A DNA stretch of 64,000 bases from Sciurus carolinensis (Eukaryota > Chordata > Mammalia > Rodentia > Sciuridae): assembly GCF_902686445.1 (NCBI RefSeq), contig NC_062213.1, positions 42,172,741-42,236,740 on the forward strand, written 5' to 3'. Shown here one piece after another: positions 34,010 through 45,469 of the stretch. Each line of letters opens with the position of its first letter. The stretch's first letter is position 1. The position numbers and the translations under genes were made by a program. The notes below the pieces were generated by a model. That model saw only the letters and a list, made by a program, of their open reading frames with translations, was not told the DNA's origin and made no database searches.

Positions 34010-34900
34010 GAGATGCATTGGTTTGCTTTTGTTTTGATATTTTTCATGTTTGAAAATTTTATGGCTACCTGTGATTTGGGCATAGAATTCTAGAGTATAT
34101 AATATTCCTTCAGAGTGTTCCTGGTGATGCTCTCTGCCATCTAGTTTCTACTGTTATTGCTGAGAAGGTCAATGTCATTCTCTTCTTGACTCCTTGTTTA
34201 AAACTAATTTCATTCTTTCTCAAGTTTGTATAATCTCTTTGCAGTCTTCTAATATTTTATGATAACATGTATTGGTGTGGCACTTTTTTATTGTGTGATC
34301 TGGATACCTGTGTCCTTCAAAGCTGAAAATTTTCTTAAATTACTTTTTGAGTGATTTTTTTCCCTTTGTTTTACCCTATTTTTTCTTCCATTTCTTTTAT
34401 TTTTATTTTTATTTTTATTATTATTGCCATTTCTTTTATTTGAATGTCAAACCACCTAGACCTGATTTCTATTTTCTGATCTTTTATTCTTATTTTTATC
34501 TGTTTACTTTGCTCTAATTTCTGTGAGATTTTCCCAACTTTGATTTTCAAAACTTCCATTGAGTATGTCCTTTCTGCTCTCATATGTTTGATTTCCAAGA
34601 ATATTTGTTGCTCTTTTTAATGTTCCTTTTTTATAGTATCTTGTTCTTTTTCCATGGTTCTAATATCTTCTCTGTTTTCTGAAAGTCCATTAATAGTAGT
34701 TTTATGGAAGTTTTTTTCTTTTGCCTGTCTCCTCAATTTTGCCTTTAGCTATTTAACCTAATTAGTAGACTATTCTAATTTTTAAAATATTTCTTGTCTG
34801 TGATTTTGTCCACTTTAAAAGTAACTATTATTAGTAATAGCTTTTTCTAAATCAGTCTTGAATTTCCTTCAAAAGTCCAAGCTTAGTGTGAACTTAGCAC
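34010..34900 (-). mobile_element. Ancient L1 (L1M/HAL1-type), ORF1 region
   Basis: 'gagaaggtcaatgtcattct' and 'tgtgtgatctggatacctgt' followed by AT-rich sequence match the reverse ORF1 and upstream region of old L1s, as at 5175-6330. No ORF2 part is attached here, so it may be an L1 5' fragment or an ORF1-only relative. Confidence 0.65.
34371..34598 (-). pseudogene. L1 ORF1p coiled-coil remnant
   Basis: A 75-codon minus-strand frame made almost entirely of K, E, I, M, R and Q, with heptad-like isoleucine/leucine spacing. This is what the ORF1p coiled coil of an old L1 would leave. The strand agrees with the surrounding L1. The repeated KIKIK segment reflects an (ATTTTT)n-like slippage run at about 34400-34430. 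It has no RRM or C-terminal domain. Confidence 0.55.
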
Positions 34901-35424
34901 TGTATTTTTGTTGGCAAACATATGCAGGAGTCTGCTTGCAATATGCACTCAGTCCCTTCTGCGCAGATGGTTCAGGGGCCACATCGTGCATTTAACCACC
35001 ATCCTCCAACCTCTAAGGTACTGACATCAGTTAAAGTTGCTATAATATTTTATTAATCTTCATAATATCCTCTGTCTTGAGCTCTTTTTTTTTTTTTCTC
35101 CCCTGGATAGGATCCAATGTAAGAGATGTAACCAAAATGTGCCTTGTCATAAATAAGGGTGTCTAAACTGTATATGTCACATCCAAGTAGGGGGCTTACC
35201 TCACACACTGACCATCTCTGCCACATCAGTTGGTACTTTGTAAAACCCAAGAGAAAATATTAAGAGAATGCTGTGTGCTGTCTAGCACCTGATTATTGCA
35301 CTAATAATGTTCCAAGTATGTCATTTATCACAGCAATAATTAACAACACAAAAACCCCCTTTTATGCCACTGAGTTCTCTGAATTCTACTAAATAGTTAA
35401 AGAATAATCATGACTTTTCCTCCC
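34901..35424. other. Unassigned sequence
   Basis: The left part may still be L1. A T run at 35084-35097 is the only notable feature. No gene seen. Confidence 0.4.
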
Positions 35425-35590
35425 AAAAGAGCCCTTAGAGATCATTTAGTTCAAACTTTTCCTTTTATGTCTGGGGTAACAGTGTGGGAGTCAATGATGT
35501 GCTCCAGACCACATGGCTGAGGCCTGCCCCAGGGCCTGCCTCCAGGCCCAGCCCCCGCTCTGCCTCAATACCCTTGATGCTGCTTTCTAA
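35425..35590 (-). repeat. MIR/CORE-SINE-like fragment
   Basis: 'cccttagagatcatttagtt' followed by 'gtgctccagaccacatggct' and a CT/GC-rich tail is the reverse layout of an old tRNA-derived SINE ('…agagatcat…ctagtcc…'). The family is uncertain. Confidence 0.5.
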
Positions 35591-37118
35591 AGGAGCCCTG
35601 AATAATTCTTGTGTGTCGTGACTGGCCATCTCCCAGGCGTGCTGCAGTTGCTGAAGTCAGTATGAGTTTTCCAGGGGTGGCTGCTGGTTTGCACACCTGC
35701 AGTCAGGGCCTGTGGGCAGCCTCTGCTGCAAAGAAGGTAGAGCACACAAACTGCCCTTCTTCATGAGAAAAGTTTCTGGAACTGAATTTGGCTCTGCCAA
35801 CTTGGACCCTGCATGTTTGCAAAGCTGGTTGATAGCACTGCTGGAGTTCTTTCCTAGAAGATTGTCGTCTTCAAAACAAATGGCATCCAGGCCAACATGT
35901 TCATCAATATTGGGTGATTTTAAAAAAGGAATGGATGATTAAGAATTTCCTGGGGGGATTCCTTACTGACCATCTTACATTGTGTGCTATGCTGCAGTGC
36001 CAAAGCAGGGGCACATATCATACCTGTAACTTTGCAAGAGACCTCAGAGGGCCTGGAACCCAGGCAGTTCTACTCACCTGCATTTTCACTTAACAAGTAG
36101 AACTGAAGAGTCTGGCAAAAGAAGAGGTCCTATAACAATTGCCAAGACAGTCCTCTGTGGTCTCTCATTCTGGGTGTTATATTTAGGAGCTTTCTCGACA
36201 GAGGGAGCATGATCAACAAACTTCACAGCAATAATTCATCAATGTGCTCTGCTAACCTACCCCAACACTCAATGGGCAACAGGGCTTCTAACCTCCAGTT
36301 CTGATAATTGGCAGTGCCAGACTCTTGCTTGTGTCTTATGTATTGCTGTGACTGTCCATTTTTGTGGAATAACTGTTACTCAATACCCAACTTCCAGTTT
36401 CCTCTTCTATAAATAATTAGAAAGGAGGAGAATTTAAAATAAATACAGCAAGACTGCTTGCTTTGACCAAATTGGCAATTAATTAATTCCATGTGCTAAA
36501 AGTTGCAACCAACATCTGCAGCAAGAGCAGCATCTTCTGAATGAATAGAAAAGCATGGGGCAGAGTCTGAGATCTTAGTGCATAGCTTCTTTGCTATGTA
36601 TTCAGAAACTGTGTTCATTTCCAGGTTGTACACAAGAAACTCTCAGAATGCAGGAGTTTCCCAGTATGTATATATGGAAGAGGGTATGAAAGATTTAATT
36701 ACTTCTATCTCCAAGTGAGAAACAGTGGAAATGCAAGCTCCTGCCATATTTTAGAAGTGTGACAAAGGACCAGCCCCATTCCATTCAAGTATATGCCTTT
36801 CATGAGAATGCATCTCCAATAGGAGTTCATTCAAACATGAAAGAGTTCCCAGGAGAAGACTCCTTTCCTGTAGCATGAATTCATGTGGGTCACACTGAGA
36901 TAGAGTTGAGAATGGAGACTGAAAAGTTAGGGCAAGGGTGGTGAAGAGAAGCTATGCTAAAGCTTGTGTGTGGCTAATTGTGTCTAACAGTGACCCCTAC
37001 CCCCACTCCAGCTTCATTAGCTTCTGCCCATCTCCACTGCATCTCCTAGGGAAATTTCTGTTTTATTCACAATATCAATTGCTTGGGGGGCTGTAGACAT
37101 GCATGCATACTCACATAC

Positions 37119-37131
37119 CCCCCCCCCCACT
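37119..37131. repeat. (C)n homopolymer
   Basis: A run of about 13 C preceded by A and followed by 'actcaccc'. On the minus strand it is a G run. Confidence 0.9.
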
Positions 37132-37393
37132 CACCCATTCCATCCCCATCTCTTTCTGTCATCAGAGGGATGCTCATTCTGTGGGCCTCCACCTTCAGCG
37201 TAGGGACAGTGGATCCCCAGCCCTCCTGGCAAGCCCTCCTCATGCTGTGTGGTAGCCATGTGTTCTGTCCATCATAGCAGCTGCTGTATGATGTGCACAA
37301 TTCTTCTTGGGGCCATAACTTGTTTTTCTTTCATTTGTTTTACTTTCTATATTCTTTCTTAAATGAACAACATTTTGGCACATGGCCTATCTT

Positions 37394-37426
37394 AAAAAAA
37401 AAAAAAAAGATGAAGAAGAAGAAGAA
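37394..37426. repeat. (A)n(GAA)n low-complexity run
   Basis: About 16 A followed by GATGAAGAAGAAGAAGAAA. The lysine-rich run in the local frame 37293-37601 is a translation of this repeat. Confidence 0.9.
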
Positions 37427-38951
37427 AAAGCCTGTTCTGGTTTCCATTTCTGAGAGAATTTTGGCAGTAGAAGTCATGAGTGCTGGATATTTTACTGCAT
37501 TTATCAATCAAACTCTGTGTGTATGGAAACAGTCCTATCTAGATAAACCCTCCGAGCAATCACTGTTCACAAGACACCATTTTGAAAGGAGGATTTTCTA
37601 ATGTTCAGTGAAGTCAAACAGAAAACCCCCTGGCATAATCAGCTGTAACTGGAAAGATGGGACACTAGATTGGCCTTGTGTGGATGGTGCCAAATTCTGG
37701 GTCACTCAGCTGTAAGTAGAGGGTGTGGGGGATCACACTGTACTCATGAGGAAATTCCCATTTTAACTATGTGGATTGAGAAGGGACTGAAAAGAAAACA
37801 CCATACATGTCATCTACACAGTTCAGCACTATTTAGAGAAATGCCCTTTGTGTGCTTGTTTTCCTTACGACTTTGCTGATTATAGGAAATTCATGTTTCC
37901 TCAACTTAGTGTGGAATGGAACCCACATTTGTGTTTGTGCCTCAGGGATATTTTTGGCTTTAGGAGGTTAGGCTCATACTCTCCCCAGAGTGAACTCTGA
38001 TGGCATTGAGTATTGACCTTTATAAGAACCAAATACAAATGGATGTTAGCCAACATCATGGTTTGGAGAGTATTGTGTTTCTTCTAATTAAAGACTCTTA
38101 GGCAGCAGCTGGGCTGAGGAAATGCTTGAATCAAAGATCAGCATCTTATAGCATGCTGATTTTCAGTGAACTGTGAGCTGGGAATCGTTGCCACACACCT
38201 CTTCCTGCCACTTGTGAGACATTCTCTTGGCTGTTTCCATCTTAAATGTGGCCAATGTCACATTCTCAATACACTCCACTCCCCTTGTGACTATAAAAGC
38301 AAAGACTACCACATAGATACACACATTTTCATCCCTAATTTATAGATTACCAAGGTGACTGATCAATAATTCTTGACTTGCTTTATATTCATAAAAACTA
38401 CTGAAAACAATGCTAAATTCTAATAACATCAAAAGGAATACTGGCCAAAGATCTTCCACTATGTAAGGGAGGATTTGCATGAACTCAATTACATAGAGAT
38501 TCCTAAAAGATGTAGCAGGATTAGGAGAAATATATTTGGGAATTCCCAATGGCTTCCACAGCTTATATACACAGGTAATACAAAAACATCTGAGGAAGAA
38601 GCCACATGAGTCAACAGGGGAAAAAATAGACAAATGGCTTGTGAAAATATCATGTGATATAAGCAATGGTAAACGGTTCTTTAAAGATATGAAGGAAAAC
38701 TTACATTAGAAAAAAGTTAACTAAAGGAATTCAGAATAAATCTTCCAAAGCATCCATTTTGTGTCCTCAATAAAATTCTGAAATTGTGCCCTCCATCAAA
38801 CAAAAGAGGAAAGAGAAGATGATAAGCTAATAGACCAAGATTAAAATGGAGTTGCTTAGGGTATAGGAAGAGATTGAAAAGTTCAATGAGATAAAAAGAG
38901 CAAAGAAATCTAAATGCTTCATACATTTTTAAGTTGGTACCATAGTTACAC

Positions 38952-39058
38952 AGTCACAAAAGCAGCTGAAGATGTGGCTTAGTGGCAGTGTGCTTGCCCT
39001 TGCCTGCTTGAGGCCCTAGATTGGATCCCTAGCACATGCACATAAAAAGTCACAAAAG
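38952..39058 (+). mobile_element. ID-type SINE with perfect 11 bp TSD
   Basis: The tRNA-like body runs 38963-39047 ('gctgaagatgtggcttagtg', then 'ctagattggatccctagcac' in the B-box half). It is flanked by identical 'agtcacaaaag' at 38952-38962 and 39048-39058. The A-rich tail is short and the body diverged, but the duplication is intact. Confidence 0.88.
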
Positions 39059-39537
39059 ATCTACTTTATAGTGTATTATGAACCCTGATATTTCAAAACA
39101 AAAATACCTCATAGCAATATGTTCAATGTTATCTAAATACCTTAATTATTTTTATAATTACTCATTTTAATAAGTAGGTGAACAAGCTCGCCTTTAACAG
39201 TTAAAAATGTAAATTAGTTCCTTAGATTTTCAGCTCACATTCCCCTTCCCTGTAGGATTTATATCATATATTTTTTAAGCATAGATTTTAAAATCAGTCA
39301 TTGCATTTCTAACAGCAGAGACATTCATATACATTTAAATTTAAACCTTTCAAAAAGGTCTGTGAGAACAGTTCAAATCTACTTTCTTAGCAAATTCAAG
39401 TGTATCATGGATTATTATTAATTGTGGCTACCATGGAGTACATTAAGGTCTCCAGGACTTATCCATCCCAGAGCTGAAAGTTTGTAATCTTTGACCAACA
39501 TTGCCTCTCTTCCCTTACCCACCAGCTCCAAAATTAT
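39059..39537. other. Unassigned AT-rich sequence
   Basis: No recognised element. Probably the inner part of the old LINE whose 3' end follows, but I cannot align it. Confidence 0.35.
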
Positions 39538-39671
39538 GTGAAGCAATGGAAATGTTATTTAGTTTAATGGAATTAAAGATTTCACAATGTATACATATAT
39601 AAAAACATACTAATATACATGCTAAATATATGTAATTTTTAGTTGTTTATAATACCTCAATAAAGTTGGAT
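39538..39671 (+). repeat. Old L1 3' terminus
   Basis: 'gatttcacaatgtatacata', 'atgtaatttttagttgttta' and 'taatacctcaataaagttgg' are the terminal phrases of old mammalian L1 (L1M3/4-like) 3' UTRs, in order and on the plus strand. Confidence 0.75.
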
Positions 39672-40282
39672 TTTTTTCCCCTGTAACCAGAGGCTCTAAG
39701 TTTTATACAAGTTTCTTCTGGTTTGAGCTATAATCACAAGTGGTGTTATCCAACTGATGAAAATAATATAAATGTTTCACACATTTTGGTAAATGATTAT
39801 TAACCAGAAGAAGTCCTATTTGGTTGGAAATACAGTTCTTATTTAGATGGTTAGTGATATTTAACTATTGGTCAGTCATTTCATATGATTGTGGATGAAT
39901 ATTACTGTTAGAATGAGAAATGATTTCATATTCATTCTATTCTTACTCTTTATTTTTATAAATAAAAATGCAGAGAATTTTTTTTACATAAATGAGAATA
40001 GAAGTTTTATCAGAGTAATGTCATATATTCATTCGATTCTTTATGACTTGCATATCAAGTCACATAGTTACCAAACATCAAAAATGATTTTATTTACCTA
40101 ACATCTGATAAGTCTATAAAGTATCCTTATAATTTTATTGAAAGTGAAGAATTAGGAGTCATGTGATATGAAATAATAGGTGCTATCTACTTTCTTGAGC
40201 CTTTTTTTTTATCAATATCTAAACAAATATTTCAAATTGTCCCTTTCTTTGGCACTGTGGAGGTTTATCTGTCCTGGGTCAA
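39672..40282. other. Unassigned AT-rich sequence
   Basis: No named repeat. The 70-codon frame 39889-40101 is F/I/N-rich translation of AT-rich DNA. Confidence 0.4.
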
Positions 40283-40499
40283 TACACCTGTTTTGGTTAC
40301 TATTGCTGCACAACAAACTACTCCAAAACTCAGAGGCATGAAACAACTGCTGTGTTAGGTTTACAGAGTCTGTGGTCAGGAATTGGTCAGGGCCTGGAGA
40401 GCATGGTTGAGCTCAGCACTTTGATGTCTGAGGCCTCAGCTGAGAAAAATCAAAGGCTCAGATGACACAATAAGTAGGCACTAGAATTATCTGGAAGCC
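40283..40499 (-). mobile_element. MLT1-like LTR fragment
   Basis: 'ggttactattgctgcacaac', 'ctccaaaactcagaggcatg' and 'gtggtcaggaattggtcagg' match the reverse start of an old MLT1-type LTR. Truncated at the right, where another LTR begins. Confidence 0.65.
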
Positions 40500-40544
40500 C
40501 CTTAGACTATTTGTGCTGCTATTGCATAATACCATAAATTTCAC

Positions 40545-40768
40545 CTTTATGCATATGTAGAAAATGTCAATCAAAAGTAAATAAATGAGTGAAAGGAAGA
40601 TCAGTAGAATAGAGGAAGGAGAACAGTGGGAAGGAGTAAGGGAGGGAAGGGGGAAGCAGCGACTGAAGAGAGTAAATCAAAGTCCATGCATCTATGACTT
40701 TGTCAAAATGAATCCAAGTTCTATGTATAACTATAATGTGCTAATAAAAATGATATAATATTATAGAC
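40545..40768 (+). mobile_element. L1-type 3' UTR insertion
   Basis: A purine-rich block ('ggagtaagggagggaagggg') followed by 'gtcaaaatgaatccaagttc' and 'gtgctaataaaaatg', ending A-rich. This resembles the reverse complement of the 3' UTR at 5548 and 29025, and fits a 5'-truncated L1 end on the plus strand. It divides the old LTR. Confidence 0.55.
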
Positions 40769-40906
40769 TAGGTTTATTTCTCATAGTTTTAGAAGTTGGG
40801 AAGGCCAAGATCAAGATTCCCCAGGCTGCATCCTGTGTCCTCCTCTGGAAAGCAGAAGAGACAGAGGGCACAAGTGCTGTGTTTCCATGGTAGATGAGAG
40901 GGACCC

Positions 40907-41338
40907 TTTTATGGTTTGGATGTGACATATCCCCCAGAAGTTCATGGGTGAGACAATGCAAGAAGGTTCAGAGGAGAAATGATTGAGTTATGAGAGACTT
41001 AACTCAATTAGCGACTTAATCAGCTGACGGGATTAATTGAGTGGTAGCTGAAGGCAGGTGGGGTGTGGCTGGAGGAGGTGGGGCATTGGGGGCAGCTTTG
41101 GGGTATATATTTGGCAAGTGAAATCTCTCTTTCTGCTTCCTCACCATCATGTGGGCTGCTTCCCTCCATCACACTCTTCTACCATGATGTCCTGCCTCAC
41201 CTTGAGCCCTGAAGAATGGAGATTGCTTTCTGTGAACTGAGACCTCTGAAACCGTGAGCCCCCAAATAGACTTTTCCTCCTCTATAATTGTGCTGGTTGG
41301 GTCTTTTAGTTACAGCAATGTAAAAACTGACTAAAACA
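40907..41338 (+). mobile_element. Solo LTR, ERVL-MaLR, with TSD
   Basis: A 432 bp LTR beginning TTTTATGGTTTGG and ending CTAAAACA. Flanks 'gaccc' (40902-40906) and 'gactc' (41339-41343) are a 5 bp TSD with one change. It carries the family marks 'gcaagaaggttcagaggaga', 'accatgatgtcctgcctcac', 'gacctctgaaaccgtgagcc', then 'ccaaatagacttttcctcc', where the polyadenylation signal is mutated. The plus-strand frame 41058-41240 lies wholly inside. Confidence 0.92.
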
Positions 41339-41505
41339 GACTCCATTCCCTATACCCCTTTTATAAGGGGCCCTAATTCCATCAATGAGGGTTTTGCCCT
41401 CATGACTTAACCACCTGTTAAAAGACCCTGCCTCCTAACACCATTACATCAGCATTTATGTTTCAACACAGAAATTTGGAGAGGACACCATACTTGAAAC
41501 CATAG

Positions 41506-42261
41506 TGCTGCTTTACTTATATGAACAGTGCCTGGACTGGAATGACTTAAAGCCTGAGTTCAACTGAAACTATCCATCCAAGGACCCACACGTGACCTTT
41601 CCATGTGGCATGGGCCCCAAAACTGCAGCCTCAGTGTAGTCTGACTTAACAGACCCAAGACTTTAAGTGATAATATTAGAGAACAAATCAGAAGCAGCAC
41701 TCCTTTATGACCCGACCTTGGAAGTCATATGGCCCCTCTTTTGCTGTACTTTATAGGATCCAAGGGGACTTCACTCTTGGTGGTAGAGTGTCACAGGACT
41801 TACAGTCCTTTTTAGCAAGCACCACAACACCTTATTGAGGTTTGAGTTGAATTTTAGAGATACATAAAGTGGCAGAAAAGCAATTGAGAAAGGGGAAATA
41901 GGAAAAATGAACCTCATGACATCTTGATGTCTTTTCCTAAGCAGATCAATTTTAGGAAAAATTCCTTTAAAGGTATCAGTACCAATATTCACATTGAAAG
42001 GTCTTTCTATCCTATGAGAGGTACGTGTACTTTAATTTGAAGATCATCACTGTAAGATTCAGTTTTGGCATAGCTGATTTAGATGTATTCTGTTAAAACT
42101 TTAAAATTATACAAACGTCTCACCATCAGATGAATGGTAATGGCAACAACAATAATAAATCCTTAAACAACCGTAACACAAAATAGCCTTATATAAACAA
42201 AGAAGGTAGCCTGATAGAGAATTTCTCTTTTTTAATTCTAAAAAGTAGAAATGTGCAACAC
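41506..42261. other. Unassigned sequence
   Basis: No recognised repeat or gene. The 73-codon minus-strand frame 41771-41992 is unremarkable. Confidence 0.4.
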
Positions 42262-42680
42262 TGTTATAATTTGGATCTTTAATGTCCCCCCAGAAACTCA
42301 GGTGTTAGGCAATGCAGCAATGTTCAGAGGTAAAAAGATTGGATTATTCACTAGTGAATTAATCCATTTGATGAATTAATAGTTCAAATGGACTATTGGG
42401 TGATTACTGTAGGCAAATGGGAGTGCCTGAAGGAGGTAGGAGCATGCCCTTGGGGACTATACCGGGTGATTTCTGTCTCCTTCCAAGCTGCCATGAGCTC
42501 AGTGGGTTCCCGCCACCATGCCCTTCCACCATGATGTTCTGTCTCACCTCCGGTCCAAAGCAATGGAGTCAGCTGATTGTAGACTTAACCTCTGAAACCA
42601 TAAGACCCAAATAACCTTTTTCTCCTCTAATTGTTCCTGTCAGGTATTCTGATCACAGTGATGAAGAGATGGCTAACATA
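42262..42680 (+). mobile_element. Solo LTR, ERVL-MaLR
   Basis: Starts TGTTATAATTTGG and ends near GGCTAACATA. It shares 'aatgttcagaggtaaaaaga', 'ctgccatgagctcagtgggt', 'accatgatgttctgtctcac' and 'cctctgaaaccataagaccc' with the 40907 and 60733 LTRs. The 5 bp flanks (aacac/aacta) only partly agree. Confidence 0.88.
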
Positions 42681-42810
42681 AACTACATTATTGTAACTGA
42701 ATATTTATTACAGATGAGTTTAAAAGAATCTACTATGACTACATGTATAACATATATAAACTTCAAAAGTATAACCTTTAGCAAAAAACAGTTACAAGGA
42801 AGACATAATC

Positions 42811-42895
42811 AGGGTCCGGATGTAACTCAGTGGTAGAACACTTATCTAGCATATGCAGGGGCCATGGGTTCCATACCCAGCACTACCAAAAAAAA
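42811..42895 (+). mobile_element. ID-type SINE
   Basis: 'gtccggatgtaactcagtgg' (A-box half) and 'atgggttccatacccagcac' (B-box half) followed by an A run at 42888-42895. Monomeric tRNA-derived SINE on the plus strand. Confidence 0.88.
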
Positions 42896-44491
42896 GGTCA
42901 TTATTATATCCCAGTGTGTATGTAGAGCACACACATTAATCTTCATAAAACTATATAACATGGAAATAGGAGAAATAATATTTTTTTAATTTTGGTGATA
43001 ATTAGACAAAGCTACATAGAACAAAAGTTCATCTATATCTGTAAAGATATCTCTCCTTTGAGAAAAACTCTGGATCAATTATGGCAAAATAATATCATTT
43101 TGAAGTCTATATGTGTTGGTTAAATGAATGTCTGCTGTTATCAATCTTCATCATTTCTGTATTGATAAGCATCTCATAGTAAATCTATTTTCACTGAAAT
43201 CTTTTTTAACATTCTCAACAGGAACAAAAGTTTTGACTGTTAAGATGGATCCACAGAAACTCACAGGCATTAACATTTGATGACTTTAGGAACTATCTCT
43301 TTTGAATTTGAGGCAAGGAGGACCAGGATTTGTTTTCTTCCTGAGCAATGTGTTTGTCAGCCCTACCTGTGCATGAGAAGTGCTGAACACATCAGGAATG
43401 ATTCTTCTCGGTCCTAGGGAAGAATTTCCTGTACAGTGGGAATTCTTTCTGTAAAATCAGTGATCCATAAAATTTTAGGTTTGTCTTTTTAAGAGGACAC
43501 CTGTTTGTCTAGAAGAATAGTTAATTAATTAATCATCAGTTTATTCAACAACAAATGATTTTGGACGTCAGTTTTGGTTCTGTAGTTGTACAATCAAACT
43601 GGACCTGTGAGACAAATGTGTCATGAAGTAATTCTTTTGTGCAGTAAAAATTTTTTAATAACTGTTATTTAGATTTCTCCCAAGAAATGAACTGTGTTAG
43701 ATAAATTACTTGAAGTTCCTTTAAGTGGAAGATAACCTAAGCAAAATATAAACAAACAAAAACTTTTCTACATGAGGAGATTCCTACTTAAAAAGGAAGG
43801 GGATTGAGGTGAGAAAATAGAGGGTCAAGCAGGGACAAAGGACAGGAACACCAACAAGATAGTAGAAGACTACATGCTACATAGAGTGAAGGACTCATAA
43901 ATAGACCTCTGGTATCCAAAATGCATTTTTAGTACAGGTAGATATATTACAAAACTGTCATTTGTTTTCCAAATTTGTGCAGTTTAATCCCTCCCTATGA
44001 TAACCATATCTTCAATAAATTGTTACAATAACAAAGACTTTGAGGAAGCATTGTTTTTGTAAAAACTGGAGACATGGTCTCTGATCCTGTTTGGGTCAGA
44101 GCAGTCAGAAACAAAGACAGTACAAGAGGTAGCTGGAACCCAGTGGTTGAGTTGATTGTGGGCAAGAAAATCTTTGCAGGGAATGCATGAAAATATTTGG
44201 GGAGGGTTTTGCATTTCCATTGCCTGAAAAACTGGGGATAATAGTAAATATTATCTAGATCTCTAGAGAGCATTTGTTCCCAACTTTAGTGCACTAATAC
44301 GAATGTACAGCACATGCTTCCTGGGAGGAGGATGTAAACCCTCTTAGGAAATACATCCCTGTGGAAGATGATGGCATCATAAGGAATGTGGTAGTCGATC
44401 TGGGTATTGAAGCATGCATATTTGTGCACAGGACTGACAAGCTAAGGAAAAGCAGAAAGAATGAGATAAGTGACATCATAAGACACTAGTA
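42896..44491. other. Unassigned sequence, 1.6 kb
   Basis: AT-rich, no named repeat. The minus-strand frames at 43995-44273 (92 and 65 codons) overlap in two phases and match no known protein. Confidence 0.4.
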
Positions 44492-45085
44492 CAGTAGTCA
44501 AGAACACAGTCTTGGGACAGTTGCTTGGTTTAGATTTTAACTCCATTATTTACTAGTTATTTCACCATAGTTAAGTTACTTACCACCTGTTTTAGTTAGC
44601 TTTTTTGCTGTTGTGACTAAATGATCTGACCAGCACAATTATAGGGGAGGAAAAGTTTATTTGAGGGCTCACAGTTTCAGAGGTCTTAGTCCATAGAAGG
44701 CCAGTTCCATTCCTCGGGGCTGGAGGTGAGGCTGAACATCATGGCGGAAGAGTGTGGCGGAGGGAAGCCGAGAGAGTTCCCACTCTCCAGATACAAAATA
44801 TATACCCCAAAGTCCACGCCCCAATTCCAACGTCCTTCAGCCACACCCTACCACTTCAATTAATCCCATCAGGGATTAACTCACTGATTGGGTTAAGACT
44901 CTTATAACCCAATCATTTCTCCTCAGAACCTTCCTGTATTGTCTCACATGTGAGCTTTTGGGGGACACCTCACATCCAAACCATAACACCACCTCAGTAC
45001 CTCATCTGTTTTTTTTTTTTTTTTCCCGTTAAATGGGGCTACCTCCAAAGAGTTGCTTAAAATGGTTAAATCAATCACCAGTGCT
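44492..45085 (+). repeat. MIR SINE split by an LTR
   Basis: The left piece 44492-44587 has 'agtcaagaacacagtcttgg', 'actagttatttcaccatagt' and 'taagttacttacc'. The right piece from 44994 has 'tcagtacctcatctg', a T tract, then 'ttaaatggggctacctccaa' and 'ttaaaatggttaaat'. The MIR reads straight through once the LTR and one copy of CCACC are removed. The T tract (45009-45024) is a secondary expansion. Confidence 0.85.
44588..44988 (-). mobile_element. Solo LTR, ERVL-MaLR, perfect 5 bp TSD
   Basis: A 401 bp LTR starting TGTTTTAGTTAG and ending CCATAACA, with identical CCACC at 44583-44587 and 44989-44993. Internal marks are 'ggaggaaaagtttatttgag', 'gaacatcatggcggaagagt' and 'acccaatcatttctcctcag'. 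It inserted into the MIR at 44492-45085. Confidence 0.95.
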
Positions 45086-45469
45086 CTGAATATGTTCACT
45101 GTTATTATCTTATTCAGGGAAAGATGAGTACCTGGGCTTGACCTGCATTGACGTGTCCAGTGGCAGGTAGTGAAGACCTTAATTATCAGAGGATTACAGA
45201 CTTTCTTCTGTTGTGTAGCTTTTAAAGCGACATCAGAGTTGAACTTTAGAAAGGTATCTGTGACAGTGCCATAGAGCAAGGATTGACAGTAAGAGTAAAG
45301 TCAAGGAAAATAGTTGGAAGGTTTATGCAATGATATGCATCCATTGCTGCAAGGCAAGAGGTAAGTTCCTGGCGTAGGGCATTGCTGGAGGAAATGAAAG
45401 AATATGCTGACACAGGAGTTAGTGATTTCCCATGGAGCCTTGTCCTAGCTTCGGAATCCAAAATAGTCT

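Larger units (their letters stand above)
35591..38951. other. Repeat-poor stretch, 3.4 kb
   Basis: The longest run without a confidently named transposon. It includes a C homopolymer (37119-37131) and an (A)n(GAA)n run (37394-37426). Frames of 76-108 codons at 35712-35942, 37293-37601 and 38340-38666 have no recognisable domain, so I do not call genes. Absence of repeats can mean either unique functional DNA or very old decay. Confidence 0.5.
40500..41505 (-). mobile_element. Old MaLR-type LTR split by two insertions
   Basis: Three pieces: 40500-40544 ('gctattgcataataccataa'), 40769-40906 ('ggtttatttctcatagtttt', 'gaaggccaagatcaagattc') and 41339-41505 ('cttttataaggggccctaat', 'ccctcatgacttaaccacct', 'cttgaaaccatag'). 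Together they give one reverse LTR in the correct order. The gaps are filled by an L1-like 3' end and a younger MaLR LTR. Confidence 0.75.

Noticed and set aside
38340..38926. Two adjacent minus-strand frames (108 and 69 codons) as a possible exon pair
   Set aside because: Different phases without clear splice sites, and no recognisable protein similarity.
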